64,000 nucleotides of DNA from Enterocloster bolteae (GTDB taxonomy: Bacteria > Bacillota > Clostridia > Lachnospirales > Lachnospiraceae). A program made the position numbers and the translations under genes. Below, one piece after another: positions 8,344-17,103 of this stretch (the first letter of the stretch is position 1; the number at the start of each line of letters is the position of its first letter). The notes beneath the pieces were generated by a model. It was not told the DNA's origin. It worked only from the letters and a program-made list of their open reading frames with translations, and ran no database searches. Location: positions 2,480,001 to 2,544,000 of the forward strand of contig NZ_CP022464.2 in the NCBI RefSeq assembly GCF_002234575.2, read 5' to 3'.

Positions 8344-9234
8344 ATGGAAGCAGTTACGGGAGCGGATTTGAGTTTTGTGAATCTGGGTATTACCATAGAG
8401 CATCTGCCTAACAGCATCACTGTGTTTGGATTCAGGATTGCCTTTTACGGTATCATTATAGGGCTTGGGATGCTGGCCGGCATGGCCATCGCGTGTTCAG
8501 ACGCTAAGAGAAGAGGGCAGGACCCGGATATTTATTTGGATTTTGCGCTTTACGCCATTATATTTTCCATTATGGGGGCCAGGGCCTACTATGTTATTTT
8601 CGACTGGGCAAATTATAAGGATGATTTGCTGCAGATATTTAACCTCAGGGCAGGTGGACTGGCTATTTACGGGGGTGTCATTGCGGCGGCCCTGACTCTC
8701 ATCGTATTTACGAAGAAAAGAAAGCTGTCCTTTTTCTCCATGGCTGACAGCGGTGTCCTGGGTCTGATTACAGGACAGATGATCGGCAGGTGGGGGAATT
8801 TCTTCAACTGCGAAGCCTTTGGCGGGTATACGGACAACCTGTTTGCCATGCGAATCCGGAAAAGCCTGGTGAATCCTGCCATGATATCCCAGCAGCTTGT
8901 GGACAATGAGATTGTGGAAAATGGCATTGCCTATATCCAGGTGCATCCCACCTTCCTGTATGAATCACTTTGGAACCTGGGCGTGCTGGTGTTCATGCTG
9001 TGGTACAGGAAGCGCAAGAAGTTTGAAGGAGAGATGCTGTGGGTGTATTTCCTTGGATACGGACTGGGAAGGGTTTGGATTGAAGGACTGAGGACGGATC
9101 AGCTAAAGATTCCGGGAACGGGGTTCGCCGTGTCCCAGCTTTTATCGGCTGCGCTGGTGGGCGTGTCGGCGGCAGTGATTATTTACCGCCATCGTCACCC
9201 GAAAAAGGGGGACAAAGTGGAGGAATCCGCCTAG
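8344..9234 (+). CDS. lgt: Prolipoprotein diacylglyceryl transferase
   Basis: A 296-residue membrane enzyme that transfers diacylglyceryl from phosphatidylglycerol to the lipobox cysteine of prolipoproteins. About seven hydrophobic helices are visible. The family signature GRWGNFFNCEAFGG is at about residue 148, and GLGRVWIEGLRTDQL contains the conserved arginine region. The ribosome site AAGGAG is 10 bases upstream. It is slightly longer than many homologues because of a basic C-terminal tail. Lipoproteins it could modify in this window are the TRAP and ABC binding proteins. Confidence 0.96.
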   Translation: MEAVTGADLSFVNLGITIEHLPNSITVFGFRIAFYGIIIGLGMLAGMAIACSDAKRRGQDPDIYLDFALYAIIFSIMGARAYYVIFDWANYKDDLLQIFNLRAGGLAIYGGVIAAALTLIVFTKKRKLSFFSMADSGVLGLITGQMIGRWGNFFNCEAFGGYTDNLFAMRIRKSLVNPAMISQQLVDNEIVENGIAYIQVHPTFLYESLWNLGVLVFMLWYRKRKKFEGEMLWVYFLGYGLGRVWIEGLRTDQLKIPGTGFAVSQLLSAALVGVSAAVIIYRHRHPKKGDKVEESA

Positions 9235-9392
9235 AGTGTGCCTGAAAATCATTCCCGGCATCTGCCTGCCCCCACTTTTGGGTAAACGGCAGGAAAGTGG
9301 TGGGAGAAATCATGGGATTGTCCCCCACCAGGGGCATTAAAGACTGAAAAAATCAATATTTTGTGTCTGTTGCGGGACTCGTCCCACATATA

Positions 9393-9432
9393 GAGGCAGT
9401 TGCGGAAAAGCCCGCAGCTGCCTTATTTTTTC
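9393..9432 (+). terminator. Terminator after lgt
   Basis: A 12-bp stem, AGGCAGTTGCGG with CCGCAGCTGCCT (one G-U pair), and a 6-base loop are followed by TATTTTTTC. The region between lgt and this site holds further weaker GTGGG/CCCAC hairpins. Confidence 0.9.
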
Positions 9433-9465
9433 GCAATTTTTTTATAAGATTTCCGTAAAAACTTC

Positions 9466-9494
9466 TTGCCATTTCCCAAAATCTGTACTATGAT
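9466..9494 (+). promoter_or_regulatory. Promoter of the dcw cluster (Pmra)
   Basis: TTGCCA and TATGAT are separated by exactly 17 bases, just after the lgt terminator and about 130 bases before mraZ. Confidence 0.75.
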
Positions 9495-9502
9495 GGACAT
9501 AC

Positions 9503-9560
9503 AAGTGGTAGAAAGTGGTGCAAAGTGGTAGAAGATGGTTGTTAAGTGGATGAAGTGGGG
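9503..9560 (+). promoter_or_regulatory. MraZ-type operator array
   Basis: AGTGGTAGAA, AGTGGTGCAA, AGTGGTAGAA, GATGGTTGTT, AAGTGGATGA and AGTGGGGGAT follow one another, six GTGG/ATGG boxes with an almost constant 10-bp period. MraZ is known to bind tandem boxes of this kind (AAAGTG-type in mycoplasmas, TGGGN-type in E. coli) upstream of its own gene, so autoregulation is expected. Confidence 0.75.
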
Positions 9561-9620
9561 GATTTCGGATGTCTCCCACAATAGTCCACTACCGCTCCGG
9601 TGTACGGCAGGTGATAAGTT

Positions 9621-10046
9621 ATGTTCATGGGTGAGTACAATCATACAGTCGATGCGAAGGGACGGCTTATCGTACCTTCCAAATTCAGAGAGCAGTTAGG
9701 CGATGAATTCGTTGTTACGAAGGGCCTTGATAACTGCCTTTTTGTGTATGAGAATTCAGAATGGGCCGCCCTGGAAGAAAAGCTTCGCACACTGCCTCTG
9801 ACCAATGCGGCCGGACGTAAGTTTTCACGTTTCCTCTTAGCAGGAGCTACCACCTGTGAAGTAGACAAGCAGGGAAGGATTCTCCTTCCGGCCGTGCTTC
9901 GTGAGTTTGCCGGAATCGAGAAGGATGCAGTACTGGTAGGTGTGGGCAGCCGCATTGAAATATGGAGTAAGGATAAATGGCTGGATGCAAACACCTTTGA
10001 TGATATGGAAGAGATTGCAGAACATATGGAAGGTTTGGGAATTTAA
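9621..10046 (+). CDS. mraZ: Transcriptional regulator MraZ
   Basis: A 141-residue protein with two SpoVT/AbrB-like halves: [20 protein letters not shown] at residues 4-23 and [20 protein letters not shown] at about 77-96, each with the family DxxGR motif. MraZ forms ring oligomers that bind DNA boxes upstream of the dcw operon. It is the first gene of the operon and its stop overlaps the rsmH start (TAATG). A second ATG six bases in is also possible. The likely binding boxes are 60-120 bases upstream. Confidence 0.96.
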   Translation: MFMGEYNHTVDAKGRLIVPSKFREQLGDEFVVTKGLDNCLFVYENSEWAALEEKLRTLPLTNAAGRKFSRFLLAGATTCEVDKQGRILLPAVLREFAGIEKDAVLVGVGSRIEIWSKDKWLDANTFDDMEEIAEHMEGLGI

Positions 10047-10993
10047 TGGAGGAATCAACATTTGTACATAAGTCCGTACTTTTATATGAGACAGTGGGAA
10101 GTCTGAATATCAAGCCTGGAGGCTTGTATGTGGACGGCACCCTGGGCGGCGGCGGACATGCCTATGAGGTGTGTAAGCGTTTGGGCAGCGGAAAACTGAT
10201 TGGCATAGACCAGGATGCGGACGCCATCGAGGCGGCCGGGAAAAGGCTTCTGCCGTTTCAGGACAAGGTGACCATTGTCAGAAGCAATTATGCCAATATT
10301 AAGGAAGTACTGAAGGAGTTGGAAATTGAGGGAGTGGACGGGATTTATCTGGACCTGGGAGTATCCTCCTATCAGCTGGATACGGCTTCCAGAGGATTTA
10401 CCTACCGTGAGGACGCGCCTCTTGACATGAGAATGGACCAGAGGAACGATGTCACGGCCGCCCATATCATTAATACCTACAGCGAGATGGAGCTGTACAG
10501 GATTATCCGGGATTACGGGGAGGATAATTTTGCAAAGAATATAGCAAAGCACATTGTAAGGGCAAGAGGGGAACACCCCATAGAGACCACCGGGGAGCTG
10601 GCGGAGATCATAAAGGGGGCCATTCCGGCCAGGGTAAGGGCAACGGGAGGCCATCCGGCCAAACGGACCTTTCAGGCTATCCGCATTGAATGCAACCATG
10701 AGCTGGAGGTTTTGGAACAGTCCATTGATACCATGATAGACCTTCTGAATCCGGGAGGCCGCCTCAGTATCATTACCTTCCATTCACTGGAAGACAGGAT
10801 TGTAAAGAGCCGTTTCCGGTTAAATGAGAATCCCTGCATCTGTCCTCATGATTTTCCTGTCTGCGTGTGCGGCCGGAAAAGCAAGGGGAAGGTGGTATCC
10901 AGAAAACCCATATTGCCGTCAGAAGAAGAACTGGAGGAAAACAGCCGTTCTAAAAGCGCAAAGCTGCGCGTCTTTGAGCGGGGACAGTCTTAG
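10046..10993 (+). CDS. rsmH: 16S rRNA (cytosine1402-N4)-methyltransferase
   Basis: A 315-residue SAM-dependent enzyme that methylates C1402 in the decoding centre. [15 protein letters not shown] at about residue 29 is the SAM loop, [15 protein letters not shown] at about 98 and [15 protein letters not shown] at about 113 are family signatures, and [18 protein letters not shown] and ISFHSLEDR-like [13 protein letters not shown] complete the core. The Cys-rich [13 protein letters not shown] tail region is usual. The length fits the family. It is translationally coupled to mraZ by a 1-base overlap. Confidence 0.97.
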   Translation: MEESTFVHKSVLLYETVGSLNIKPGGLYVDGTLGGGGHAYEVCKRLGSGKLIGIDQDADAIEAAGKRLLPFQDKVTIVRSNYANIKEVLKELEIEGVDGIYLDLGVSSYQLDTASRGFTYREDAPLDMRMDQRNDVTAAHIINTYSEMELYRIIRDYGEDNFAKNIAKHIVRARGEHPIETTGELAEIIKGAIPARVRATGGHPAKRTFQAIRIECNHELEVLEQSIDTMIDLLNPGGRLSIITFHSLEDRIVKSRFRLNENPCICPHDFPVCVCGRKSKGKVVSRKPILPSEEELEENSRSKSAKLRVFERGQS

Positions 10994-11107
10994 TAAGAGG
11001 ACAAGACCTTTTTCCGGTTATGAAAATACGAAAGACAGCAGGCAGCAGAAAAGACCGGCCCATGCCGGTGTCCGCTGCCGGATTCAGATAGAAGGGAGGA
11101 TAAGGTT

Positions 11108-11638
11108 ATGGCTGCAAGGGCGCAGGCGTCGTCAGGACGCAGGAATACACATAGAAATACCAGACCCGTGTACGGCAATGATTATGTACAGGGTTCTGCC
11201 GCACCAAAGCTAAGGCCCCAGACTGCTCCAAAGCAGGAGACCAGGCCGGGGAAACCATCAGGCAGCCAGTCGGTCCGGAGTAATCACCGGATCCGCCGCA
11301 ATCAGGAGCGTGCCATGTATATGGACCTTCCATATGTCATCATGCTTACCATTGCGTCTGTGTTTACCTTATACCTCTGTATCAACTACCTCCATGTGCA
11401 GTCCTCCATCACGGCCAGGATGCACCATATTGAGCAGATGGAGGCAGAGCTGGAACAGCTCAGGGCGGAGAACGACGCTCTGGAGACCAGCATCAATACC
11501 AGCATCGACCTCAACAAGATATATGAGATTGCCACCAAGGAGTTGGGAATGGTGTATGCCAAAAAGGACCAGGTGCTGTTATATGACAAGACAGAAAGTG
11601 AGTATGTAAGACAGTATGAAGACATCCCGGAACACTAA
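11108..11638 (+). CDS. ftsL: FtsL-like cell division protein (septum formation initiator family)
   Basis: A 176-residue bitopic protein. Residues 1-70 are basic and disordered (cytoplasmic), one membrane helix lies at about 78-96 (VIMLTIASVFTLYLCINYL), and a coiled-coil follows (HHIEQMEAELEQLRAENDAL), then ATKELGMVYAKKDQV, a typical FtsL/DivIC ending. It should join DivIB and the class B PBPs in the divisome. The ribosome site is GGGAGG. It overlaps the next gene by 23 bases. The gene name rests mainly on position, because FtsL sequences diverge strongly. Confidence 0.8.
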   Translation: MAARAQASSGRRNTHRNTRPVYGNDYVQGSAAPKLRPQTAPKQETRPGKPSGSQSVRSNHRIRRNQERAMYMDLPYVIMLTIASVFTLYLCINYLHVQSSITARMHHIEQMEAELEQLRAENDALETSINTSIDLNKIYEIATKELGMVYAKKDQVLLYDKTESEYVRQYEDIPEH

Positions 11639-14039
11639 ATCCGGGGGCCGTATGGGGAAAGGCAGCAGCGGCAGCGGGAACGGCCCCAGGGATCAGGAAC
11701 AATACAGAAATGAACAACGGAACAATCAACGGGGAAAGTATTATTATCCCAAGTATATACAAGAGAAGCTGGCAATCACCGTCCTGGTGATTACGCTGGC
11801 TTTATTTGCATTAGTCATGATTTTGTACCGGATCATAAAGGACAACAACGAGCAGTACAATAAAATCGTGCTCTCCCAGCGCCAGCAGGAGTATGACAGC
11901 CGTGTCATCCCATACCGGAGGGGAGATATTGTGGACAGGAACGGCACCTATCTGGCTACCAGCGAGAAGGTGTATAACCTGATTATTGATCCGGGACAGA
12001 TCATGTCGGATCCGGAAAATTATCTGGAGCCAACCATTCAGGCCCTGGTGACCAATTTTGGTTTTGATGCCGGGGAGCTTCGGACCCTGATTGAGGAGCG
12101 GAAGGAGTCAGCCTATCTCAGATATAATAAGGGACGCCAGCTCACCTATGACCAGAGGGTGGCATTTGAACAGATGGCCAAAGAGACAAATGAAGCCTAC
12201 CGCAAGAGCGATAATGACGCAGAGGCCAAGAAGCGGGTTAAGGGCATCTGGTTTGAGGATGAGTACAAGCGTATTTATCCCTACAATTCCCTGGCCTGCA
12301 ATGTCATAGGCTTTACCAGCAGTGACGGAAGCGTGGGCACCGGCGGCATTGAGCAGTATTACAACAGCAGCCTGATCGGGGTCAACGGACGCGAATATGG
12401 ATACCTGGACCAGGATTCCAATTTGGAGGGCGTGGTGAAACCGGCTTCCAACGGCAATACGGTGGTTTCAACCATTGATGTGAACATCCAGAACATTGTA
12501 CAGAAATATATTGACGAGTGGCAGACCAATGTGGGAAGCAAGGTGACGGCGGCCATTGTCATGAATCCCAACAACGGGGAAATCCTGGCTATGGGAACCA
12601 GCAATAAATTCGACCTGAATAATCCCAGGGATGTATCCGGCTATACGGAGCAGGAGCTGTTTGACCTGGGGAAAAAGGAGGCAGCGGCTGTGTACCGGCG
12701 GGAAAATGACGGTGCAGTCATTACCGAGGACCAGGTGACGGAGCATTTTTCCAGGGAAGATGTGATCTCCTACGGACAGCAGGTGGCGTGGAACCAGATA
12801 TGGAGGAATTTCTGCGTCAGCGATACCTATGAACCGGGATCGCCTTCCAAGATTTTTACCGTGGCCACCGGACTGGAGGAAGGGGTGCTTAAAGGAAATG
12901 AAAGCTTTGAGTGTACCGGTTACCTCCATGTGGGAGATTATAACATCAAATGTACGGCCTGGCGCAGGGGCGGCCACGGGTGGCTGAACCTCCAGGAATC
13001 ACTGATGCAGTCCTGCAATGTGGCCATGATGCGCATTGGAGCCATGATAGGAAGAGAGCGATTTACCAAATATCAGGGCATCTTTGGGTTTGGCGACAAG
13101 ACGGGGATTGACCTTCCCGGGGAGGCAGACACCAGCGGTCTGGTTTACAGCGCGGACGACATCGGGCCTACGGACCTGGCCACCAATGCCTTTGGACAGA
13201 ACTACAACTGTACCATGGTGCAGCTGTCCGCGGCGTTCTGCTCTGTTCTGAATGGGGGTTCCTACTATGAACCCCATGTGGTGAAGCAGATTCTCAATGA
13301 GCAGGGGTCCGTGGTGGAGAAAAAGGAGCCTGTGCTGGTGCGGGAGACTGTATCCCAGTCCACCTCTGATTTCCTGAAGGAGGCCATGTTCCAGACCGTT
13401 GAGACAGGTACGGGAAAGGCAGCCCAGGTCATTGGCTATGATGTGGGCGGCAAGACGGGTACGGCTGAGAAGCAGCCCCGAAGCGCCAAGAATTATCTGG
13501 TGTCCTTTGCCGGATTTGCGCCCATTGAGGATCCGCAGGTATTTGTGTACGTGGTCATTGACACGCCCAATTATCCGCCGGGAGAGCAGCAGGCCCACAG
13601 CTCCTATGCAAGCGCTGTTTTCTCCAAAATCATGACAGAAATACTTCCTTATCTGAATATATTCCCCACCAAGGACCTTCCTGAAAATGAGGCAATCCAG
13701 GAAAGCCTGCCATCCTCAGAGGGCATTAATGAGCCGGTATCTGAGACAGAGGGCGCAGAGGGAACAGAGGAGACTCCGGCTGAGACAGAGAAGCAGTATG
13801 AGACAGATGAATACATGCCGGGCGGAGAGGAAGGAGAAGGCGCGGGCAGCGGTGTGCCGGACGCAGTTCCCACTGTGGCTGGGGACGGAAACGGAGAAGG
13901 GACAGGCCCCTCGTCCCTTCCGGTGAAGGCGCCGCCCCGCCAATCCAATGAAAGCAGCACTCAGGCAGGTCCTGCCGGGGAAAGCACCCAGGCAACAGAA
14001 CCCTCCTCAGCAGGGGAGACGGCCAAGCCATCTGAGTAA
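11616..14039 (+). CDS. Class B penicillin-binding protein with acidic C-terminal tail
   Basis: An 807-residue divisome transpeptidase. A membrane anchor lies at about residues 48-70, a pedestal domain with the RGDIVDRNG motif at about 102, and then the transpeptidase. The active-site motifs are SPSK (about residue 409, the SxxK serine), SCN (about 466) and KTGT (about 613). Residues from about 690 on form a 115-residue Glu/Thr/Pro/Ser-rich tail that should be disordered outside the cell. No PASTA domain is seen. The start overlaps ftsL without a good ribosome site; ATG at 11652, after GGGGG, is an alternative. It is followed by a second class B PBP. Confidence 0.93.
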   Translation: MKTSRNTKSGGRMGKGSSGSGNGPRDQEQYRNEQRNNQRGKYYYPKYIQEKLAITVLVITLALFALVMILYRIIKDNNEQYNKIVLSQRQQEYDSRVIPYRRGDIVDRNGTYLATSEKVYNLIIDPGQIMSDPENYLEPTIQALVTNFGFDAGELRTLIEERKESAYLRYNKGRQLTYDQRVAFEQMAKETNEAYRKSDNDAEAKKRVKGIWFEDEYKRIYPYNSLACNVIGFTSSDGSVGTGGIEQYYNSSLIGVNGREYGYLDQDSNLEGVVKPASNGNTVVSTIDVNIQNIVQKYIDEWQTNVGSKVTAAIVMNPNNGEILAMGTSNKFDLNNPRDVSGYTEQELFDLGKKEAAAVYRRENDGAVITEDQVTEHFSREDVISYGQQVAWNQIWRNFCVSDTYEPGSPSKIFTVATGLEEGVLKGNESFECTGYLHVGDYNIKCTAWRRGGHGWLNLQESLMQSCNVAMMRIGAMIGRERFTKYQGIFGFGDKTGIDLPGEADTSGLVYSADDIGPTDLATNAFGQNYNCTMVQLSAAFCSVLNGGSYYEPHVVKQILNEQGSVVEKKEPVLVRETVSQSTSDFLKEAMFQTVETGTGKAAQVIGYDVGGKTGTAEKQPRSAKNYLVSFAGFAPIEDPQVFVYVVIDTPNYPPGEQQAHSSYASAVFSKIMTEILPYLNIFPTKDLPENEAIQESLPSSEGINEPVSETEGAEGTEETPAETEKQYETDEYMPGGEEGEGAGSGVPDAVPTVAGDGNGEGTGPSSLPVKAPPRQSNESSTQAGPAGESTQATEPSSAGETAKPSE

Positions 14040-14110
14040 TCAGGAGAAAGATTCATAAAATGTGACGGGCTCCAATATATTATTAACAATGATGGACACC
14101 GGAGCTGCTC

Positions 14111-15901
14111 ATGTATTCTAATTTAACGAAACACAGAAAGAATATAGCCGTCCTGGCACTGCTCATAGCCATCGTCATGGTGAGCCTGTCAGGGCGGCTT
14201 GGTTATCTCATGCTGTTCTGTTCAGAGCATTACAGCGCCATGGCCGAGGACCTGCACCAGAGGGAGCGTACCATTAAGGCGGCCAGGGGGCGTATCATTG
14301 ACGCCAACGGGGTCGTCATCGCTGATAACAGGACAGTTTGTACCATTTCCGTCATATACAATCAGGTAAAGGACCGGGAGCAGGTCATACGGGTACTGTG
14401 CGATGAACTGGATCTGGATGAGGAGCTGGTGAGAAAACGGGTGGAGAAGCGCAGTTCCAGGGAAATCATCAAGACCAATGTGGACAAAGAGCTGGGGGAC
14501 CAGATACGTTCCTACCGGCTGGCAGGGGTCAAGGTGGATGAGGACTACAAACGGTATTATCCCTACGACAGCCTGGCATCCAAGGTCCTGGGATTTACCG
14601 GGGGAGACAACCAGGGCATCATCGGCCTGGAAGTAAAATACGAGAAATATCTGAAAGGAATGAACGGAAAGATACTCACCATGTCCGATGCAAAGGGCGT
14701 GGAGATAGAGAATGCCGCAGAGGACAGGATTGAACCCATACCGGGCAATGATCTTCACATCAGCCTGGATGTGAATATACAGAAATATGCGGAGCAGCTG
14801 GCTTACCAGGTGCTGGAGAAGAAAAATGCCAAGAAGGTATCCATCATCGTCATGAATCCCCAGAACGGGGAGCTGATGGCCATGGTCAATGTTCCTGAAT
14901 TTAATCTGAACGACCCTTTCACCCTGAACCAGAACCTGCGAAGCCAGAGTCTCCAGGAGATGGCTGCCGCCAACCAGGGGGCCACAGGGGCGGGCAAACA
15001 GGAGCTGTTAAACCAGATGTGGAGGAATACCTGCATCAATGATACCTATGAGCCTGGTTCCACCTTCAAAATCATCACAGCGGCAGCCGGCCTGGAGTCA
15101 GGTGTGGTGAAGCTGACAGACCAGTTTTCCTGTCCCGGATTCAGGGTGGTGGAGGACCGGAAGATAAGGTGCCATAAAGTGGGGGGACACGGGGCCGAAA
15201 CCTTTCTGCAGGGCGCCATGAATTCCTGCAACCCGGTGTTCATTGACGTGGGGCAGCGCCTGGGCGTGGATGGCTATTACAAGTATTTTACCCAGTTCGG
15301 ACTGAAGGGAAAGACGGGGATCGACCTGCCCGGCGAGGCAGCCACCATCATGCACAAAAAAGAGAACATGGGACTGGTGGAGCTGGCCACGGTTTCCTTT
15401 GGCCAGTCCTTCCAGATTACACCGGTTCAGCTTATCACCACGGCAGCGTCCATTGTCAACGGAGGAAACCGGGTGACCCCTCATTTTGGCGTGGAGACCG
15501 TCAGCGCCGACGGTACATCGGTCCACAAGCTGGATTATCCTTCCGGGGGAAGAATTCTGTCGGAGGAGACCAGCGCCACCATGCGGTACGTGCTGGAGCA
15601 GGTGGTATCGGAGGGAAGCGGCAAAAAGGCAAAGTTAGAGGGATACCGCATCGGCGGCAAGACAGCCACGTCGGAGAAGCTTCCGCGAAGCCTTAAAAAA
15701 TATATTTCATCGTTTATCGGCTTTGCACCGGCTGACAATCCGCAGGTTATGGCCCTCATTACCATTGATGAGCCGGAGGGGATTTATTACGGCGGAACCA
15801 TAGCTGCCCCGGTGGTCGGAGATTTATTTAAGAATATACTTCCTTATCTGGGAATTGAGGCAGTACAGGAAGAAACTGCTGTACACCTTTCCAATCCATA
15901 G
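14111..15901 (+). CDS. Class B penicillin-binding protein, FtsI/SpoVD type
   Basis: A 596-residue second transpeptidase in tandem. A membrane helix lies at residues 12-35, the pedestal motif RGRIIDANG at about 56, then STFK (about residue 316), SCN (about 372) and KTAT (about 516). The third motif is normally KTG or KSG; here the glycine is alanine. There are no PASTA domains, so it is shorter than Bacillus SpoVD. The two neighbours could serve vegetative septation and spore septum or cortex, but which does which cannot be read here. It lies between the first PBP and mraY in the same operon. Confidence 0.93.
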   Translation: MYSNLTKHRKNIAVLALLIAIVMVSLSGRLGYLMLFCSEHYSAMAEDLHQRERTIKAARGRIIDANGVVIADNRTVCTISVIYNQVKDREQVIRVLCDELDLDEELVRKRVEKRSSREIIKTNVDKELGDQIRSYRLAGVKVDEDYKRYYPYDSLASKVLGFTGGDNQGIIGLEVKYEKYLKGMNGKILTMSDAKGVEIENAAEDRIEPIPGNDLHISLDVNIQKYAEQLAYQVLEKKNAKKVSIIVMNPQNGELMAMVNVPEFNLNDPFTLNQNLRSQSLQEMAAANQGATGAGKQELLNQMWRNTCINDTYEPGSTFKIITAAAGLESGVVKLTDQFSCPGFRVVEDRKIRCHKVGGHGAETFLQGAMNSCNPVFIDVGQRLGVDGYYKYFTQFGLKGKTGIDLPGEAATIMHKKENMGLVELATVSFGQSFQITPVQLITTAASIVNGGNRVTPHFGVETVSADGTSVHKLDYPSGGRILSEETSATMRYVLEQVVSEGSGKKAKLEGYRIGGKTATSEKLPRSLKKYISSFIGFAPADNPQVMALITIDEPEGIYYGGTIAAPVVGDLFKNILPYLGIEAVQEETAVHLSNP

Positions 15902-15971
15902 TTGATTATTCCCGGAAAAAGACGTATACTAATTACCAAATAAGACATACATATGAGATTGAGGTGCCTTT

Positions 15972-16940
15972 ATGATTCATGAAACCATACTAGCTATTAT
16001 CATTGCATTTGCCATCAGCGCATTGCTTTGCCCCATTATCATCCCTTTCCTGCACAAGCTTAAATTCGGGCAGCAGGTCAGGGACGACGGACCGGAGAGC
16101 CATCTGAAAAAGCAGGGAACGCCTACCATGGGCGGCCTGATTATACTCAGCAGCATCATCATTACATCTGTCTTTTATATTCCCAGCTATCCTAAAATCA
16201 TTCCCGTGCTGTTTGTCACGGTAGGATTTGGCATTATTGGGTTTTTGGATGATTATATCAAGATTGTGATGAAGCGTTCCGAGGGGCTGAAGCCCATGCA
16301 GAAGTTAGTGGGCCAGTTCATCATCACAGGCATCTTCGCCTGGTACCTGCTTAACAGCGGGGAGGTGGGAACGGATATGCTGATTCCTTTTACGGGAGGT
16401 TTTGACGGAGGCAGTTTCCTGTCCCTGGGAATCTTCTTTGTACCCGCGCTGTTCTTCATTATGCTGGGAACGGATAACGGGGTGAATTTTACCGATGGTT
16501 TGGACGGTCTCTGTACAAGCGTTACCATACTGGTTGCCACCTTTCTTACCATTGTGGCCATCGGTGAGGACATGGGCATCAGCCCCATAACCGGAGCAGT
16601 GGTGGGAAGCCTGCTGGGATTTTTGCTGTTCAATGTATATCCGGCCAAGGTGTTCATGGGGGATACAGGCTCCCTGGCCCTGGGCGGTTTTGTGGCAGCC
16701 TCCTGTTATATGATGCGCATGCCCCTGTTTATTCCTGTCATAGGGCTTATCTATTTAGTTGAGGTACTGTCCGTCATTATCCAGGTAACCTATTTTAAGC
16801 GCACCGGCGGCAAGCGTATTTTTAAAATGGCGCCCATCCACCACCATTTTGAGCTGTGCGGATGGTCGGAGACAAGGGTGGTGGCTGTATTCGCCATCGT
16901 GACCGCCATCCTCTGCATGGTGGCTTATCTGGGGCTGTAG
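15972..16940 (+). CDS. mraY: Phospho-N-acetylmuramoyl-pentapeptide transferase
   Basis: A 322-residue membrane enzyme that makes lipid I from UDP-MurNAc-pentapeptide and undecaprenyl phosphate. About ten helices are visible. Diagnostic segments are SHLKKQGTPTMGGL near residue 38, the DD pair in GFLDDYIKI, NFTDGLDGL with its catalytic aspartates, FMGDTGSLALGG and the His-rich MAPIHHHFELCGW near the C terminus. The ribosome site lies in TTGAGGTG. It precedes a repeat-bearing gap and murD. Confidence 0.98.
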   Translation: MIHETILAIIIAFAISALLCPIIIPFLHKLKFGQQVRDDGPESHLKKQGTPTMGGLIILSSIIITSVFYIPSYPKIIPVLFVTVGFGIIGFLDDYIKIVMKRSEGLKPMQKLVGQFIITGIFAWYLLNSGEVGTDMLIPFTGGFDGGSFLSLGIFFVPALFFIMLGTDNGVNFTDGLDGLCTSVTILVATFLTIVAIGEDMGISPITGAVVGSLLGFLLFNVYPAKVFMGDTGSLALGGFVAASCYMMRMPLFIPVIGLIYLVEVLSVIIQVTYFKRTGGKRIFKMAPIHHHFELCGWSETRVVAVFAIVTAILCMVAYLGL

Positions 16941-16946
16941 ATATCA

Positions 16947-17087
16947 GTATCGCACGTAAGAGACCAAAGGACGGTCTCTAAGTGCTCATAACGAACCGCT
17001 GCACTAAGCTCGAAAAGACCTCGCTAAGTGCAGCGGAATGTATCGCACGTAAGAGACCAAAATACGGTCTCTAAATGCTCATAACGA
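16947..17087 (+). repeat. 48-bp direct repeats around a hairpin, inside the dcw operon
   Basis: Two copies of a 48-bp sequence (16947-16994 and 17040-17087, three mismatches) each contain the small hairpin AGAGACC/GGTCTCT. Between them is a 14-bp stem CCGCTGCACTAAGC/GCTAAGTGCAGCGG with one mismatch. The second copy ends at the murD ribosome site. No T-run follows any stem, so it is not a standard terminator. Confidence 0.85.
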
Positions 17088-17103
17088 GGAGGTTAGTTGA
17101 CAA

